Below are positions 1-7,184 of a stretch of 20,488 nt of DNA, one piece after another. A program made the position numbers and the translations under genes. Every line of letters begins with the position of its first letter. Position 1 is the first letter of the stretch. A model generated the notes under the pieces. The model ran no database searches and had not been told where the DNA came from. It saw only the letters and a program-made list of their open reading frames with translations. This DNA comes from a virus: the IMG/VR virus record IMGVR_UViG_3300009537_000220, positions 1 through 20,488 of that record, one strand, 5' to 3'.

Positions 1-248
1 CCGATCCATATCTGTTTGTTTATTGGGTCAAATTTGTCGTTCAGCACATATTCCAGATATGCCACCTGCCCGGTCTGATACTTGAGATTATACCAGCTTT
101 CAATCTCCCATGCCTTATATCTGTTGTATAAATCCACGACAGGAGAAATCAAGCTTTTCACCCAAGCTATCATCCTTGTCCGGCGCAGCCTCGGTGGCAG
201 CAGCCATGTTATAAGCAGGTTATAGTTTATGTTAGTTACATCCGTCAT
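1..248 (-). CDS. Tail protein, partial (cut by the window edge)
   Basis: The minus strand encodes an open frame from the ATG at 248 to the left edge, giving about 82 residues without a stop, so the C-terminus is missing. The visible part starts MTDVTNINYNLLITWLLPP and is rich in aromatic and basic residues; it has no catalytic motif that I recognise. Its ATG overlaps the TGA of the J-like baseplate gene (ATGA, 248-245), so the two are probably translationally coupled. In Bacteroidota Mu-like phages a protein with this 'LLP..LR....AW...L..PV' opening follows the baseplate J-like gene, which places it in the distal baseplate or at the tail-fibre junction. The exact role is not known to me. Confidence 0.7.
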   Translation of the reverse strand, partial: MTDVTNINYNLLITWLLPPRLRRTRMIAWVKSLISPVVDLYNRYKAWEIESWYNLKYQTGQVAYLEYVLNDKFDPINKQIWI

Positions 249-1084
249 GGTGTCCAGATTTGATAGGTGATCACTAAGTCTGCCGGGTTGAGAATGCGTA
301 AGTACCCCGCGTCAGGCACTACGCCTTCCGGCGGTATGTTGCTGTATGCCAACACGCCGTACTGGCTCTGTGCACTGGTAAGGCTTGCCACCTTCACTCC
401 TTCAGTTGATTCAATCGCATCCATCAGGTATTGTGGCACAAGCCGACCGTTAAAGTCCATCGCCTTTATGAAATTGTCAATAGCGCTCATCACAGGCGTA
501 TCATTCGTTCCATCCAGTCGTTTACCCTGAGAGTTGAGCACAAGCGGGTCATAAAATATGGTCATTGCCAGCTTTAGGCTGTCGGGGTTATTGTTCTTGA
601 AGAACAAGTTATCACCAGCAGCCCCCACGCGAAACATATACTGCTGAAACGCTGCGAATTCAGGCGCACCAATAGGAGCAAGATTACCGCCTGTTAGTCC
701 GGCAACTTTTACCATCAACCCTCCGGGTGTCTTGGTGCAGGAACAGAACTTTACCACCTTCTGAGCGTCCACTTGCGCATCCGTCAACCCGGAATTATCA
801 TATTCCACCTCTCCCCAGGGTAATGCACTTCCAAACTGGAACTTTTTCCCATAATCAGAATACCAGGTGAATGAATGGATTTTTGTGTCTTTGATGTATT
901 TGTTTTGGGCAGCAACCGTGATGTCATGGAGGTTTTCCAAAGTCCAGATGCAAACAGCAATGATATATGCCCACAGCCTCCAGATAGCTACTTTGCTATT
1001 GCTGGTAAGCGTTGCAGCCAATGTGGCATCAGCGTTTTTTGCTGCTATTATCTGTGTCAATATTTGTTCTATCGTCCTTGCCAT
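245..1084 (-). CDS. Baseplate J-like wedge protein
   Basis: This protein of about 279 residues starts MARTIEQIL; I chose the ATG at 1084 because a longer frame to 1141 would overlap the upstream gene and adds an unconserved tail. The N-terminal third carries the helical stretch VAIWRLWAYIIAVCIWTLE and the following segment KIHSFTWYSDYGKKFQFG, which matches the pattern (KPHTLRWY...ALAFQYG) of the Bacteroidota baseplate J family as I remember it. Later segments (SLKLAMTIFYDPLVLNSQG, DFNGRLVPQYLMDAI) fit the same family. Mu gp47/P2 J-type proteins build the baseplate wedge. It starts 4 nt after the LysM gene and overlaps the next gene by ATGA. Databases sometimes label this family as nucleotidyltransferase; I see no nucleotidyltransferase motif. 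Confidence 0.72.
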   Translation of the reverse strand: MARTIEQILTQIIAAKNADATLAATLTSNSKVAIWRLWAYIIAVCIWTLENLHDITVAAQNKYIKDTKIHSFTWYSDYGKKFQFGSALPWGEVEYDNSGLTDAQVDAQKVVKFCSCTKTPGGLMVKVAGLTGGNLAPIGAPEFAAFQQYMFRVGAAGDNLFFKNNNPDSLKLAMTIFYDPLVLNSQGKRLDGTNDTPVMSAIDNFIKAMDFNGRLVPQYLMDAIESTEGVKVASLTSAQSQYGVLAYSNIPPEGVVPDAGYLRILNPADLVITYQIWTP

Positions 1085-1088
1085 TGTT

Positions 1089-1373
1089 TTAAGGTGTGTT
1101 CGGCGATACAGTGAAGTAGGTGCCGATGATATAATAACCAATTCCTTTTTTTACGCTGCTTGCCGTGGCTGGTTTTATCGGGCTTTTTCTTATGTAGTCC
1201 ATTACATTACCATTTATCCCCGCCAATCCTTCCGCTTTCAGCATCACTCCGGGTTTGATCTTCTCGGTAATCGAAATGTCGTTTTGCATAGCCAGAGAAA
1301 AAACAGCCGCAACACTGCCGCCCTCCTGTATAGCTATGTCTAAAAGATTTTGCTGATTACCGACTATGACCAT
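1089..1373 (-). CDS. LysM-type tail/baseplate protein
   Basis: A 94-residue protein. Residues about 5-47 (NQQNLLDIAIQEGGSVAAVF ... followed by ISITEKIKPGVML) have the LysM pattern: a Q..L.DIA..  first helix, a second helix, and a closing 'I.PG..L' strand. The C-terminus, about 45 residues, is unassigned. Small LysM proteins in contractile tails (gpX / gp53-like) help join tube and baseplate or bind peptidoglycan; in this position, between gp25-like and J-like genes, a structural baseplate role is the more likely. There are only 2 nt between it and the upstream gp25-like gene. Confidence 0.65.
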   Translation of the reverse strand: MVIVGNQQNLLDIAIQEGGSVAAVFSLAMQNDISITEKIKPGVMLKAEGLAGINGNVMDYIRKSPIKPATASSVKKGIGYYIIGTYFTVSPNTP

Positions 1374-1375
1374 TC

Positions 1376-1663
1376 TTAGTTCGTTTTCAATCTCTGGTTT
1401 ACCAATTCTTTGATTTCTTCATAGTTTTTCCCGTCTCTTGCGAGGTGCAGCTTTACACGGCTTTGGAACTCTACCAGATTTACCCTGCTGTTGATAAGCT
1501 GCATCAGGTTTGGCCCCAACAAAGGATCTTCTTTCAGCTCTCCCTGGCTCATGCCCACTATCAGATCAACTTCCTGTATCAGGCTATTGTCTGTGCTAAA
1601 ATCCCCATCTGAAAATGACAGATCATAAGCAGTATTCAACGCTATGTCCAGTTCCTGTTTCAT
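1376..1663 (-). CDS. gpW/gp25-like baseplate wedge protein
   Basis: A 95-residue protein with the gp25/gpW layout: an N-terminal 'DLSFSDGDFSTDNS' strand pair, a helix (LIQEVDLIVGMSQGELKE), the turn DPLLGPNLMQLIN, and a C-terminal helical and strand part (VEFQSRVKLHLARDGKNYEE). In T4 gp25, P2 W and Mu gp46 this small lysozyme-like fold forms the core of the baseplate wedge and attaches the sheath. The member here is short but complete for Bacteroidota versions. It follows the 70-residue gene directly (stop and start adjoin at 1663/1664). Confidence 0.7.
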   Translation of the reverse strand: MKQELDIALNTAYDLSFSDGDFSTDNSLIQEVDLIVGMSQGELKEDPLLGPNLMQLINSRVNLVEFQSRVKLHLARDGKNYEEIKELVNQRLKTN

Positions 1664-1876
1664 TTACTGAATGGTGTGAGTTATTTGACCTGTTACCGGA
1701 CCGCCTCCGCTCGGAGCTACAAGACCCGTTTGATAAACTACTTCTGCGCCTTTCACGAATGCATCAATTGCATCAGACAGCCTTTGAGCAAATTCATCCT
1801 TTGCATCTCCCGTCCTGGTTTCCATGTCGGTCAAAATGCTTTTTATGTCGGCTTTTAAACTTGCTTTATCGAGCAT
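1664..1876 (-). CDS. Small baseplate-operon protein of unknown function
   Basis: A 70-residue protein. The N-terminal 50 residues are predicted helical (LKADIKSILTDMETRT, FAQRLSDAIDAFVKG) and the last 20 are a Gly/Pro-rich tail (APSGGGPVTGQITHTIQ). I recognise the pattern 'AI..FV.G.EVVY..GL.AP.GPV.G' as recurrent in the baseplate operons of Bacteroidota Mu-like phages, but know no assigned function. It sits 5 nt after the spike gene and directly before the gp25-like gene, so it is co-expressed with the baseplate. A minor baseplate component is an inference from position only. Confidence 0.6.
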   Translation of the reverse strand: MLDKASLKADIKSILTDMETRTGDAKDEFAQRLSDAIDAFVKGAEVVYQTGLVAPSGGGPVTGQITHTIQ

Positions 1877-1881
1877 TTCAG

Positions 1882-2385
1882 TTAGGTTAAAAGTTGTTTA
1901 AACGATGTTTCAAGTTGATTAACGCTTGCCATTGTTGGCGGCAACAATCCTGTAGTTGGTCCCGCTGGCGTTGTTAATCCGAATTGCTTTAGCAAATCCA
2001 CAAGCTGCTGAAATAAATCTGTCATTGAAACACCTCCACGCTTGATCAGGAATCCGCTGGCATCCATTTTCAATTCACACTGCCCGAATTTTATTTCCGC
2101 TTCTTCAACTTCCTCCGCTTCTATCAGGAATGTTGCGGCATCCTGATTTTCTATCATGCCGATCAAACAGCTTGTGTCTGACTTAGGCTTGATGTAAACG
2201 GCACCAATACCGAGCAGCACATCATAATATTCAAGCTCGTCATCTATGCCGACAGCTACCATAGTCTTTTTCCCCCAGTCCACACTCTTTACCGTCACCC
2301 ATGCCGTCTGCACCTTCACATGCTTCTTCGACATTTCGGCAAGTGTCCTGCTCAGTTGCTGTATGTTATTCCCTTTATCTGCCAT
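1882..2385 (-). CDS. Baseplate spike protein, gpV / Mu gp45-like
   Basis: A 167-residue protein. After an N-terminal helix (QQLSRTLAEMSKKH) it has an OB-fold-like run of short strands (VQTAWVTVKSVDWGKKTMVA, YYDVLLGIGAVYIKPKSDTS, CLIGMIENQDAATFLIEAEE), then the β-rich segment LKMDASGFLIKRGGVSM and a C-terminal helix plus Pro/Gly stretch. This is the pattern of Bacteroidota gpV/gp45-type spikes, which tip the tail tube and pierce the outer membrane. No HxH iron-binding tip is visible. The start codon overlaps the stop of the gpD-like gene, which fits the constant gpD-then-gpV order. Confidence 0.65.
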   Translation of the reverse strand: MADKGNNIQQLSRTLAEMSKKHVKVQTAWVTVKSVDWGKKTMVAVGIDDELEYYDVLLGIGAVYIKPKSDTSCLIGMIENQDAATFLIEAEEVEEAEIKFGQCELKMDASGFLIKRGGVSMTDLFQQLVDLLKQFGLTTPAGPTTGLLPPTMASVNQLETSFKQLLT

Positions 2386-3359
2386 TACACTTTGCCGCCA
2401 ATGTTTATTTTCTGTCGGTATCCGTCCCTGCTAAATTTCCTTGTCACCCCATCTACATAAAAAGTCCCGTTTCTGTCTTCGTATATGTCGCTGGTCAAAT
2501 CCACTTTCCATCCGTGGTGCACGCGTGGTGTACCAAATGCGGTAATACTGCCTTCCATCTTGTCCCGCCATGCTTTGTCATAATCAGCTTTCACTTTCTT
2601 TTCCAGTTCAGCTTTGGTGGTGATGTTGTGATATTTCAGGTTCATCACATCACCGCCTTTTTCCCCGAAATCAAATTTTAACCGCTTCCCATTTACCAAA
2701 ATGCTGGTTGCGTTTATCTTTAAAATCACCTCCTCTTTGCTGCGATAGCTCAGATTGTTTTCTGCTATGTTCCTTTCAAGATGGAAGTTTACAGATGGCA
2801 TCCCGGTATTGTCGGAGTAGATTTTACCGCATACAAGTACCGCAGGGTTGGTGGCTGGTTGCATGTAGGAAGAAAAGTTCCAGTCCTGCTTCAGTTTATC
2901 AAGCACGGCAGCTACGGTTGTTTCTTTCAGCCTTACGCTGCCGAGCTTCACCTCATCTGCATCCACCTTTACCGCTCCCTTCACTATATCTTCCAGCAGC
3001 TTTTTAAGCGTTACGTTCGGGTTGCTGTAATTCACCGGTATCTGCTTCAGCTTCCACATCTCATCTTCACAGCGAATGATGATGGGGATGCCTGCACTTA
3101 CCTGAACTATGTAACCTCTGAATTCTTCAAAGAACTTTTCATTATATCCGAGTTCAATCGTTACCGGATCGCCTCGTCTGAATACATCTTTTACCTTTCT
3201 CTTATCAAAGTCCTTCACATTGCGTGGCAGCGTTATCTCTGCTCTGTCCGTCAGCTCCTTCCAACTACTTTCAATGCTCACTTCAATAATTTTCCTAATC
3301 ACTAAATCCTGTCTGTCTCTCACCGAAGGAAAAGTGATACGTGCGGTCATTACCATCAT
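2385..3359 (-). CDS. Tail hub protein, gpD / Mu gp44-like (late control D family)
   Basis: A 324-residue protein of the phage late-control D/gp27 hub family. The N-terminal part has the usual paired segments: a strand region with a 'SSWKELTDRAEITLPRN' element, then 'FRRGDPVTIELGYNEKFFEE' and 'FRGYIVQVSAGIPIIIRCED', which fit the first hub domain. The middle (VTLKKLLEDIVKG, AAVLDKLKQDWNFSSYM) resembles the swapped helical domain. The C-terminus ends FYVDGVTRKFSRDGYRQKIN, as in hub domains that close on the tube. It is expected to form a trimer linking tube and spike. The start overlaps the upstream gene's stop (ATGA). The ATG at 3359 is followed by a second ATG and another Met at codon 4, so the exact start is uncertain by a few codons. 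Confidence 0.75.
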   Translation of the reverse strand: MMVMTARITFPSVRDRQDLVIRKIIEVSIESSWKELTDRAEITLPRNVKDFDKRKVKDVFRRGDPVTIELGYNEKFFEEFRGYIVQVSAGIPIIIRCEDEMWKLKQIPVNYSNPNVTLKKLLEDIVKGAVKVDADEVKLGSVRLKETTVAAVLDKLKQDWNFSSYMQPATNPAVLVCGKIYSDNTGMPSVNFHLERNIAENNLSYRSKEEVILKINATSILVNGKRLKFDFGEKGGDVMNLKYHNITTKAELEKKVKADYDKAWRDKMEGSITAFGTPRVHHGWKVDLTSDIYEDRNGTFYVDGVTRKFSRDGYRQKINIGGKV

Positions 3360-4021
3360 GACATAAGCTCTATTGGTATGTCACTAATCGCATCCATTTC
3401 AAAGGGTATCACCCATGGCTTGCCTTCCAGTTGGCGGAAGCTGAGGTTTTCGATAACGATGCTGTGAATACCCAGCACCGAAAAAAGATAACCCTCCACT
3501 TTAATCCCTTCGATGACCTGCGCGTATTCGTGCAACCCCTGCTTCTGCTGTGCTGCGCTCCTTACGCTGCCATCACCAAAACGATAATCATCGAGGCAAA
3601 GCCCGCGTATTCTTATTTTCCAATCGTCCAGCCCAAATAGCTCTTTCACTGTGCCGTTACCTCCTAAAGGCTGGCTCTTGGCTATTACCTTCTCTCTCGA
3701 AAAATCCACAAGCGTCACGGCAGGCATGGGAAAGTCTGCTATCTGCCTTTTATCAATTTTCCCGCTCTCGTCCACATGAAAGAAAAGTACCTCGCCTCCA
3801 CCTTTCAAAGTCCAGGGAAACATTACCTCCGTTCCCAGCCAACTACTTTTGGTTTCCGTTATTGGGTTATTGTCCACTTTCGCCTCCGGCTTATAGCTAT
3901 TAATACCCACCCATTCTTCCACCTGCCGCGCACTCGGTGGTGCAGGCAATTGAAAGCCTATGCCCGGACGCTGTGCAAATGCCAGGTGAAATAAAGCTCC
4001 TATGTCGTACCTGTCGTTCAT
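3356..4021 (-). CDS. DUF6046-like tail hub adaptor
   Basis: A 221-residue protein. It opens with MNDRYDIGALFHLAFAQ, then a Pro-rich linker (FQLPAPPSA), and ends in β-rich segments such as YLFSVLGIHSIVIENLSFRQ and WVIPFEMDAISDIPIEL. I recall this pattern as the DUF6046 family, found between tape measure and gpD-like hub in Bacteroidota Mu-like phages. By position it is the counterpart of Mu gp43 / 'DNA circularisation protein N', which links tube and hub. It starts 2 nt after the tape measure stop and overlaps the gpD-like gene. The family name is from memory and unverified. Confidence 0.6.
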   Translation of the reverse strand: MNDRYDIGALFHLAFAQRPGIGFQLPAPPSARQVEEWVGINSYKPEAKVDNNPITETKSSWLGTEVMFPWTLKGGGEVLFFHVDESGKIDKRQIADFPMPAVTLVDFSREKVIAKSQPLGGNGTVKELFGLDDWKIRIRGLCLDDYRFGDGSVRSAAQQKQGLHEYAQVIEGIKVEGYLFSVLGIHSIVIENLSFRQLEGKPWVIPFEMDAISDIPIELMS

Positions 4022-4023
4022 TT

Positions 4024-5955
4024 TTACAATTGCAATGCCGCGTCCCTCAAACGGTCATTCACATGTCCTGCAAGCTCGTCGGCTATTTTCGCCACATCGA
4101 GCTTACTGCTTATGTTATTGAAGTAATTTTTAAAATCCATATTCAGCGTGATGATCTTGCTGCCGCCATGCCCACCCACACTCAATCCGTCAGCATCACC
4201 TTTTCCTTTGGGCGGCTTTATATCACCGTCCATATTATTGCCCTCGTTCTGACGAGCGTAAGCATCCGGGCTTAGTTCTTTTTTCTTCTTTTCCTCTTCC
4301 TTCTCTGCGCGGAAATCTGCAATACCTTTTTGCTTGTCACGCTTATAGGCATCCCCCACACCATCGAATAAATGAGTGCTTGCGGCTATTGTTCTCGCCG
4401 CCATGCTGATTGGGTTCAGCTTCAGAAATGCTTTTGCTGCACCCATCCAGTCCCCCTTTTGGATGGCTGCTATCACCTCGGCTATCGGAGAGAATACATC
4501 CTTAAACAGATTGCCGATATTGGTAAATATCTGCTTGATGCTTCCCCATAAACCGTAAAGGAAGCCCCTGAATCCTTCAAACTTTTTCCAGGCATAAATT
4601 ATCCTGCCCACTACAGCCGCGATGGCTAATACTATCCATACACCCGGAAATGAATAAGTAGCAATGTTTAGCTTCCATTGCATGAGTGTCTGCGCCCAGG
4701 TTACTTTGCGCAGCGTGTCCATGATCATAATGGTACTCGCTATGCCCGTAGCCATCGTAGCGAAGGTTTGAAAATATTGAGTGAAGCCTCCGAAGGTGGT
4801 GGCAAACCATGTTTCTATATCCGCCAGCCAACTTTTAATGCCTTCATTTGCCTGCTGCACTTCCGGCAGCTTTTCAAAATCAAGGTCCACGCTGCCCAGC
4901 CCTTTTATAAACTCATTGCCCGCATCTTCACCTGCCGCCTTGAATATCGTTTTCATTACCTGCTGTCTTGCCTGTGTGCTCGCGCCTTCCATTTGCCTGG
5001 CTATAAGCTGCACGGCTTCAAAGCTGCTCTTACCCACAAAGTCTTTAGGGGAAAGCTTTATGCCTTTCAATGCGGTGATCTGGCTTGAGTTCATCTCTTT
5101 GAGTGAAAGATTCGCCTCTTTGATACTATCCAAAGCCTTATCGCTGAAAACGCCGCTCTTGCCAGCCTGCACCATCAAGCTCATTGTTTCTGCTGCGCTC
5201 AATCCTGCCGCCCGCATTTGCGGACCGTACTCCCTCAATTGTTGCAGCATGTCGTCGTTTAGGTTCGCACCTTTTTTAAACCCCTTCTCAATGAGGTTGA
5301 AGGCATCATTAAACGAGATGCCCATTTGCTTGCTCACGGCATTAGCCGCTTGTGCTATCTCGCGGTCATCTTCATTAAACACCTTTCCAAGCCTATGCGC
5401 TCTGCGTGTCAGTTCCTCCAGTTCATCACCGGTTGCACTGCTGAATCTTTGAATATCTGTTTGCAAATCCTGAATGGCGGGGGCAAAATCAAGCATCTGT
5501 ACTACGCGGTCTGCAAGCTGCTGCATCTGATTAAATGCAGTGATAGTACCCTCCCAGCGCGAGGCTCTTACTTTAAACTTATCCAGGTCATCAGTAAGGT
5601 CTTTCATGTCCTTATCTGCGCCCTTCAGTGCCCCTCGCAGTTCTTCCAGTCCTTTCTTTGCCCTGTTCAGTTCGCGCACGGCTTTTGCCTGTACTGTGCC
5701 GGGTGCTGTTTTGGCGGATATTTTTTCAAGCTCAGCTACCTTTTTTTCGGTATCCTTTATCTGCTTGCTGAGGTCTTTGTAGTATTGCTTGGCTTTGCCC
5801 AGTGCATCTTTGGTGGCTTTCTCGCTCAGCTTCACGGCTCCGCTCATATCATCCACAGCATCCTTTCCGCCGGTGATCGCTTTGGTAATTGCTTTCATCG
5901 GGGCAGTGATCAGGTCCGCCAGCTTCAGTATCCATGTGGTTTGCGTATCTGCCAT
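4024..5955 (-). CDS. Tail tape measure protein
   Basis: A 643-residue protein, the longest in the window. Residues about 30-135 are coiled coil (SEKATKDALGKAKQYYKDLS, KDTEKKVAELEKISAK). Residues about 165-370 match the TP901-type tape-measure core: FSSATGDELEELTRRAHRLG, QAANAVSKQMGISFNDAFNL, GPQMRAAGLSAAETMSLMVQ, GKSGVFSDKALDSIKEA. Hydrophobic helices follow at about 395-455 (TMATGIASTIMIMDTLRKV, VWIVLAIAAVVGRIIYAW). The C-terminus is charged and ends in a β-like NMDFKNYFNN segment. It sets tail length and occupies the tube lumen. It is placed, as usual, directly after the chaperone. Its length would predict a short tail, of the order of 90-100 nm by the usual 1.5 Å per residue rule. Confidence 0.93.
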   Translation of the reverse strand: MADTQTTWILKLADLITAPMKAITKAITGGKDAVDDMSGAVKLSEKATKDALGKAKQYYKDLSKQIKDTEKKVAELEKISAKTAPGTVQAKAVRELNRAKKGLEELRGALKGADKDMKDLTDDLDKFKVRASRWEGTITAFNQMQQLADRVVQMLDFAPAIQDLQTDIQRFSSATGDELEELTRRAHRLGKVFNEDDREIAQAANAVSKQMGISFNDAFNLIEKGFKKGANLNDDMLQQLREYGPQMRAAGLSAAETMSLMVQAGKSGVFSDKALDSIKEANLSLKEMNSSQITALKGIKLSPKDFVGKSSFEAVQLIARQMEGASTQARQQVMKTIFKAAGEDAGNEFIKGLGSVDLDFEKLPEVQQANEGIKSWLADIETWFATTFGGFTQYFQTFATMATGIASTIMIMDTLRKVTWAQTLMQWKLNIATYSFPGVWIVLAIAAVVGRIIYAWKKFEGFRGFLYGLWGSIKQIFTNIGNLFKDVFSPIAEVIAAIQKGDWMGAAKAFLKLNPISMAARTIAASTHLFDGVGDAYKRDKQKGIADFRAEKEEEKKKKELSPDAYARQNEGNNMDGDIKPPKGKGDADGLSVGGHGGSKIITLNMDFKNYFNNISSKLDVAKIADELAGHVNDRLRDAALQL

Positions 5956-5968
5956 TGTCGTATATTTG
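5940..5968 (+). promoter_or_regulatory. Bacteroidota-type promoter on the plus strand
   Basis: TTTG at 5940-5943 and TATATTTG at 5961-5968 are separated by 17 nt. The second box is a full match to the Bacteroidota -7 consensus TAnnTTTG, and the first fits the -33 TTTG. The box ends 4 nt before the ATG at 5973, so transcription would start almost at the ATG, giving a leaderless or near-leaderless mRNA. It overlaps the start of the tape measure gene on the other strand, and a chance match is possible. Confidence 0.45.
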
Positions 5969-5972
5969 TGCC

Positions 5973-6128
5973 ATGTCGGTACTTTCCTTCATAGCTACAT
6001 TAATCATCGGCGCCTTCTTTATTTACTTTATGGCGCTCTGCGTGCTCTACGCCGTTGGAGGGATACTTCATTTTCTGCGCACGCTCTGGAAAGACTTTTG
6101 CAGTATTATTCTGTCTTTCCGTAGATAG
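5973..6128 (+). CDS. Putative small membrane protein opposing the tail operon
   Basis: A 51-codon ORF starting at the ATG at 5973. The protein is almost one long hydrophobic helix, or two short ones (VLSFIATLIIGAFFIYFMAL then CVLYAVGGILHFL), followed by a basic, aromatic tail ending SFRR. It fills the 150-nt space between the stop of the chaperone frameshift product (6106) and the tape measure start (5955), where the minus strand offers no gene that I can see. A promoter-like pair lies just upstream. It could be a moron, an exclusion or holin-like protein, or a chance ORF. A membrane product from the antisense strand of a tail operon is unusual. Confidence 0.42.
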   Translation: MSVLSFIATLIIGAFFIYFMALCVLYAVGGILHFLRTLWKDFCSIILSFRR

Positions 6129-6665
6129 CTTTTGCAAGCTCGTAAAGCACCTCCCGAAGGTTATTCTTCAGCACTTCACCCTCTACATACTGCACGTATT
6201 GATATTCCCCCACCAGCTTTGCCCACTCTTCATCGCTTAGTTTATCCGGGTCGCAGCCATAAGTCTTTCTTATCACTGCGTTCCATTTCTTTACCGCGCC
6301 GCCATCATCGTCCTCCGGGTCAAGATGCCTGGCGGCTAAAGCTTTTTTACGGAGGCGCGTTTTCTGGTCACGAGCCTTTCAAGCTGTTCCAGTAAGGCTG
6401 TATATACGCTGCCGTCGTTCTCCATCAAATCCATGTCGCCACCCAGCACACAATTAGCAATAAGCACTTTGTTCGCTTCCGCTACTTGTTTCTTTACACC
6501 ATACTCACCGATGGCATCCATAACACTCCTATTAGGTCTGCGGGCTATAAAGCTTGCCGTTTTGCCCTCTTCAAGTTCCACGTCTATCTGCTGGAGCTCT
6601 CCGTACTTCAGTTTCCAGTCCTGAATCATTTCAGGAGTAATGTCGCTATAACTTCTTGGTTGCAT
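6106..6665 (-). CDS. Tail assembly chaperone, -1 frameshift product (gpGT-type)
   Basis: Slipping by -1 on the heptamer at 6348-6342 joins the 108 upstream codons to a second frame of 78 codons (ALAARHLDPE ... KAIYGKTE) ending at TAA 6108-6106, so the fusion is 186 residues. The second frame has no start codon in a sensible place, is free of stops, and encodes an ordinary, charged, helical protein (SDEEWAKLVGEYQYVQYVEG), which argues that it is translated only by frameshifting. In lambda the equivalent G and GT proteins are both needed for tail assembly, with the T part contacting the tube protein. Two frames and a fitting signal are directly visible; the in vivo use is inferred. Confidence 0.8.
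6298..6348 (-). promoter_or_regulatory. Programmed -1 ribosomal frameshift signal
   Basis: On the minus strand, A AAA AAG (6348-6342) is in the right register of the zero frame (GTA AAA AAG CTT TAG). Five nucleotides later GCCGCCA (6336-6330) can pair with TGGCGGC (6304-6298). The stem can extend with CATC/GATG across a small bulge. The heptamer is the most slippery one in bacteria (the dnaX type), and the spacing to the stem-loop is the usual 5-9 nt. The zero-frame stop codon sits two codons after the heptamer. Confidence 0.85.
6336..6665 (-). CDS. Tail assembly chaperone, short form (gpG-type)
   Basis: A 109-residue product that ends at TAG 6338-6336 if no frameshift occurs. It contains a helical N-terminus (SDITPEMIQDWKLKYGEL), a strand pair (IDVELEEGKTASFIARRPNR), and helical segments with VLIANCVLGGDMDLMENDG. 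This is the usual pattern of the small tail chaperones that coat the tape measure before tube assembly. It lies between tube and tape measure, the standard place. Its last sense codons overlap a slippery heptamer, which makes a longer second product likely (see the next entry). Confidence 0.8.
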   Translation of the reverse strand: MQPRSYSDITPEMIQDWKLKYGELQQIDVELEEGKTASFIARRPNRSVMDAIGEYGVKKQVAEANKVLIANCVLGGDMDLMENDGSVYTALLEQLERLVTRKRASVKKL

Positions 6666-6711
6666 TTTTATTCAGTTTAAAATGATGTTTAAATGTTTTT
6701 AAGTCGCGTGG

Positions 6712-7146
6712 CTATACGCCCCACTCAATATGGCTTACCAGTCCTTCAAACTTGAAGGCGATGGTTCCGTCTCCCTGCTTTACGGGGATGCCTCTGTTTT
6801 TGAATTCGAAATTCCTGATCCTGTCCTTGCTGAGCACTCCGCCCCCCTGCTCATACTCGCACGTGATGTCAAACGGTGGAATATCCTGAAAGCGACTTCC
6901 CGGGGGCAATGATTTTTGAATCGCGTCCATTTCTTCCTTATACAGCGTAATTGCGCATTTTGCCTCATAATTTCCCTCGCCTCTACCAACAGGATATTTC
7001 CCGCCTCCATACGCGTTTTCTTTGGACACACTGTCATCATACTCTATTTCCGTAAAACCTTCCACCTCGCGTCCCATTATCTCCACAGTCAGGGCGTTCC
7101 ATCCCTGCATCCTTCCGAACTTATTAATGATTGTTGCCTTTGGCAT
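6712..7146 (-). CDS. Tail tube protein
   Basis: A 144-residue β-rich protein directly downstream of the sheath. Segments such as ALTVEIMGREVEGFTEIEY, GEGNYEAKCAITLYKEEMDA, IPPFDITCEYEQ and IRNFEFKNRGIPVKQGDG resemble the Mu gpM/P2 FII-like tube fold (a sandwich with one helix). It forms the inner tube of the contractile tail; the sheath-tube-chaperone-tape order supports this strongly. The start is the ATG at 7146, 36 nt after the sheath stop, behind an A-rich tandem repeat. Confidence 0.8.
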   Translation of the reverse strand: MPKATIINKFGRMQGWNALTVEIMGREVEGFTEIEYDDSVSKENAYGGGKYPVGRGEGNYEAKCAITLYKEEMDAIQKSLPPGSRFQDIPPFDITCEYEQGGGVLSKDRIRNFEFKNRGIPVKQGDGTIAFKFEGLVSHIEWGV

Positions 7147-7160
7147 ATTAACGATTTTAG

Positions 7161-7184
7161 ATTTTGAATTTTGAATTTTGAATT
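7161..7184. repeat. Short AT-rich tandem repeat (7-bp unit, about 3.4 copies)
   Basis: Plus strand ATTTTGA repeats at 7161-7167, 7168-7174 and 7175-7181, with part of a fourth copy. On the coding strand this gives an A-rich leader upstream of the tail tube ATG and runs into the sheath stop codon. A-rich, unstructured leaders favour translation in Bacteroidota, where Shine-Dalgarno pairing is weak; that role is inference. Confidence 0.75.

Noticed and set aside
267-530. Plus-strand ORFs opposite the baseplate genes
   Set aside because: They overlap well-supported minus-strand genes completely and have no recognisable features.
4678-5994. Long plus-strand ORFs across the tape measure gene
   Set aside because: They are shadows of the tape measure frame, with Ser/Leu/Cys-rich composition and no domain; only the 5973-6128 ORF outside the tape measure was kept.
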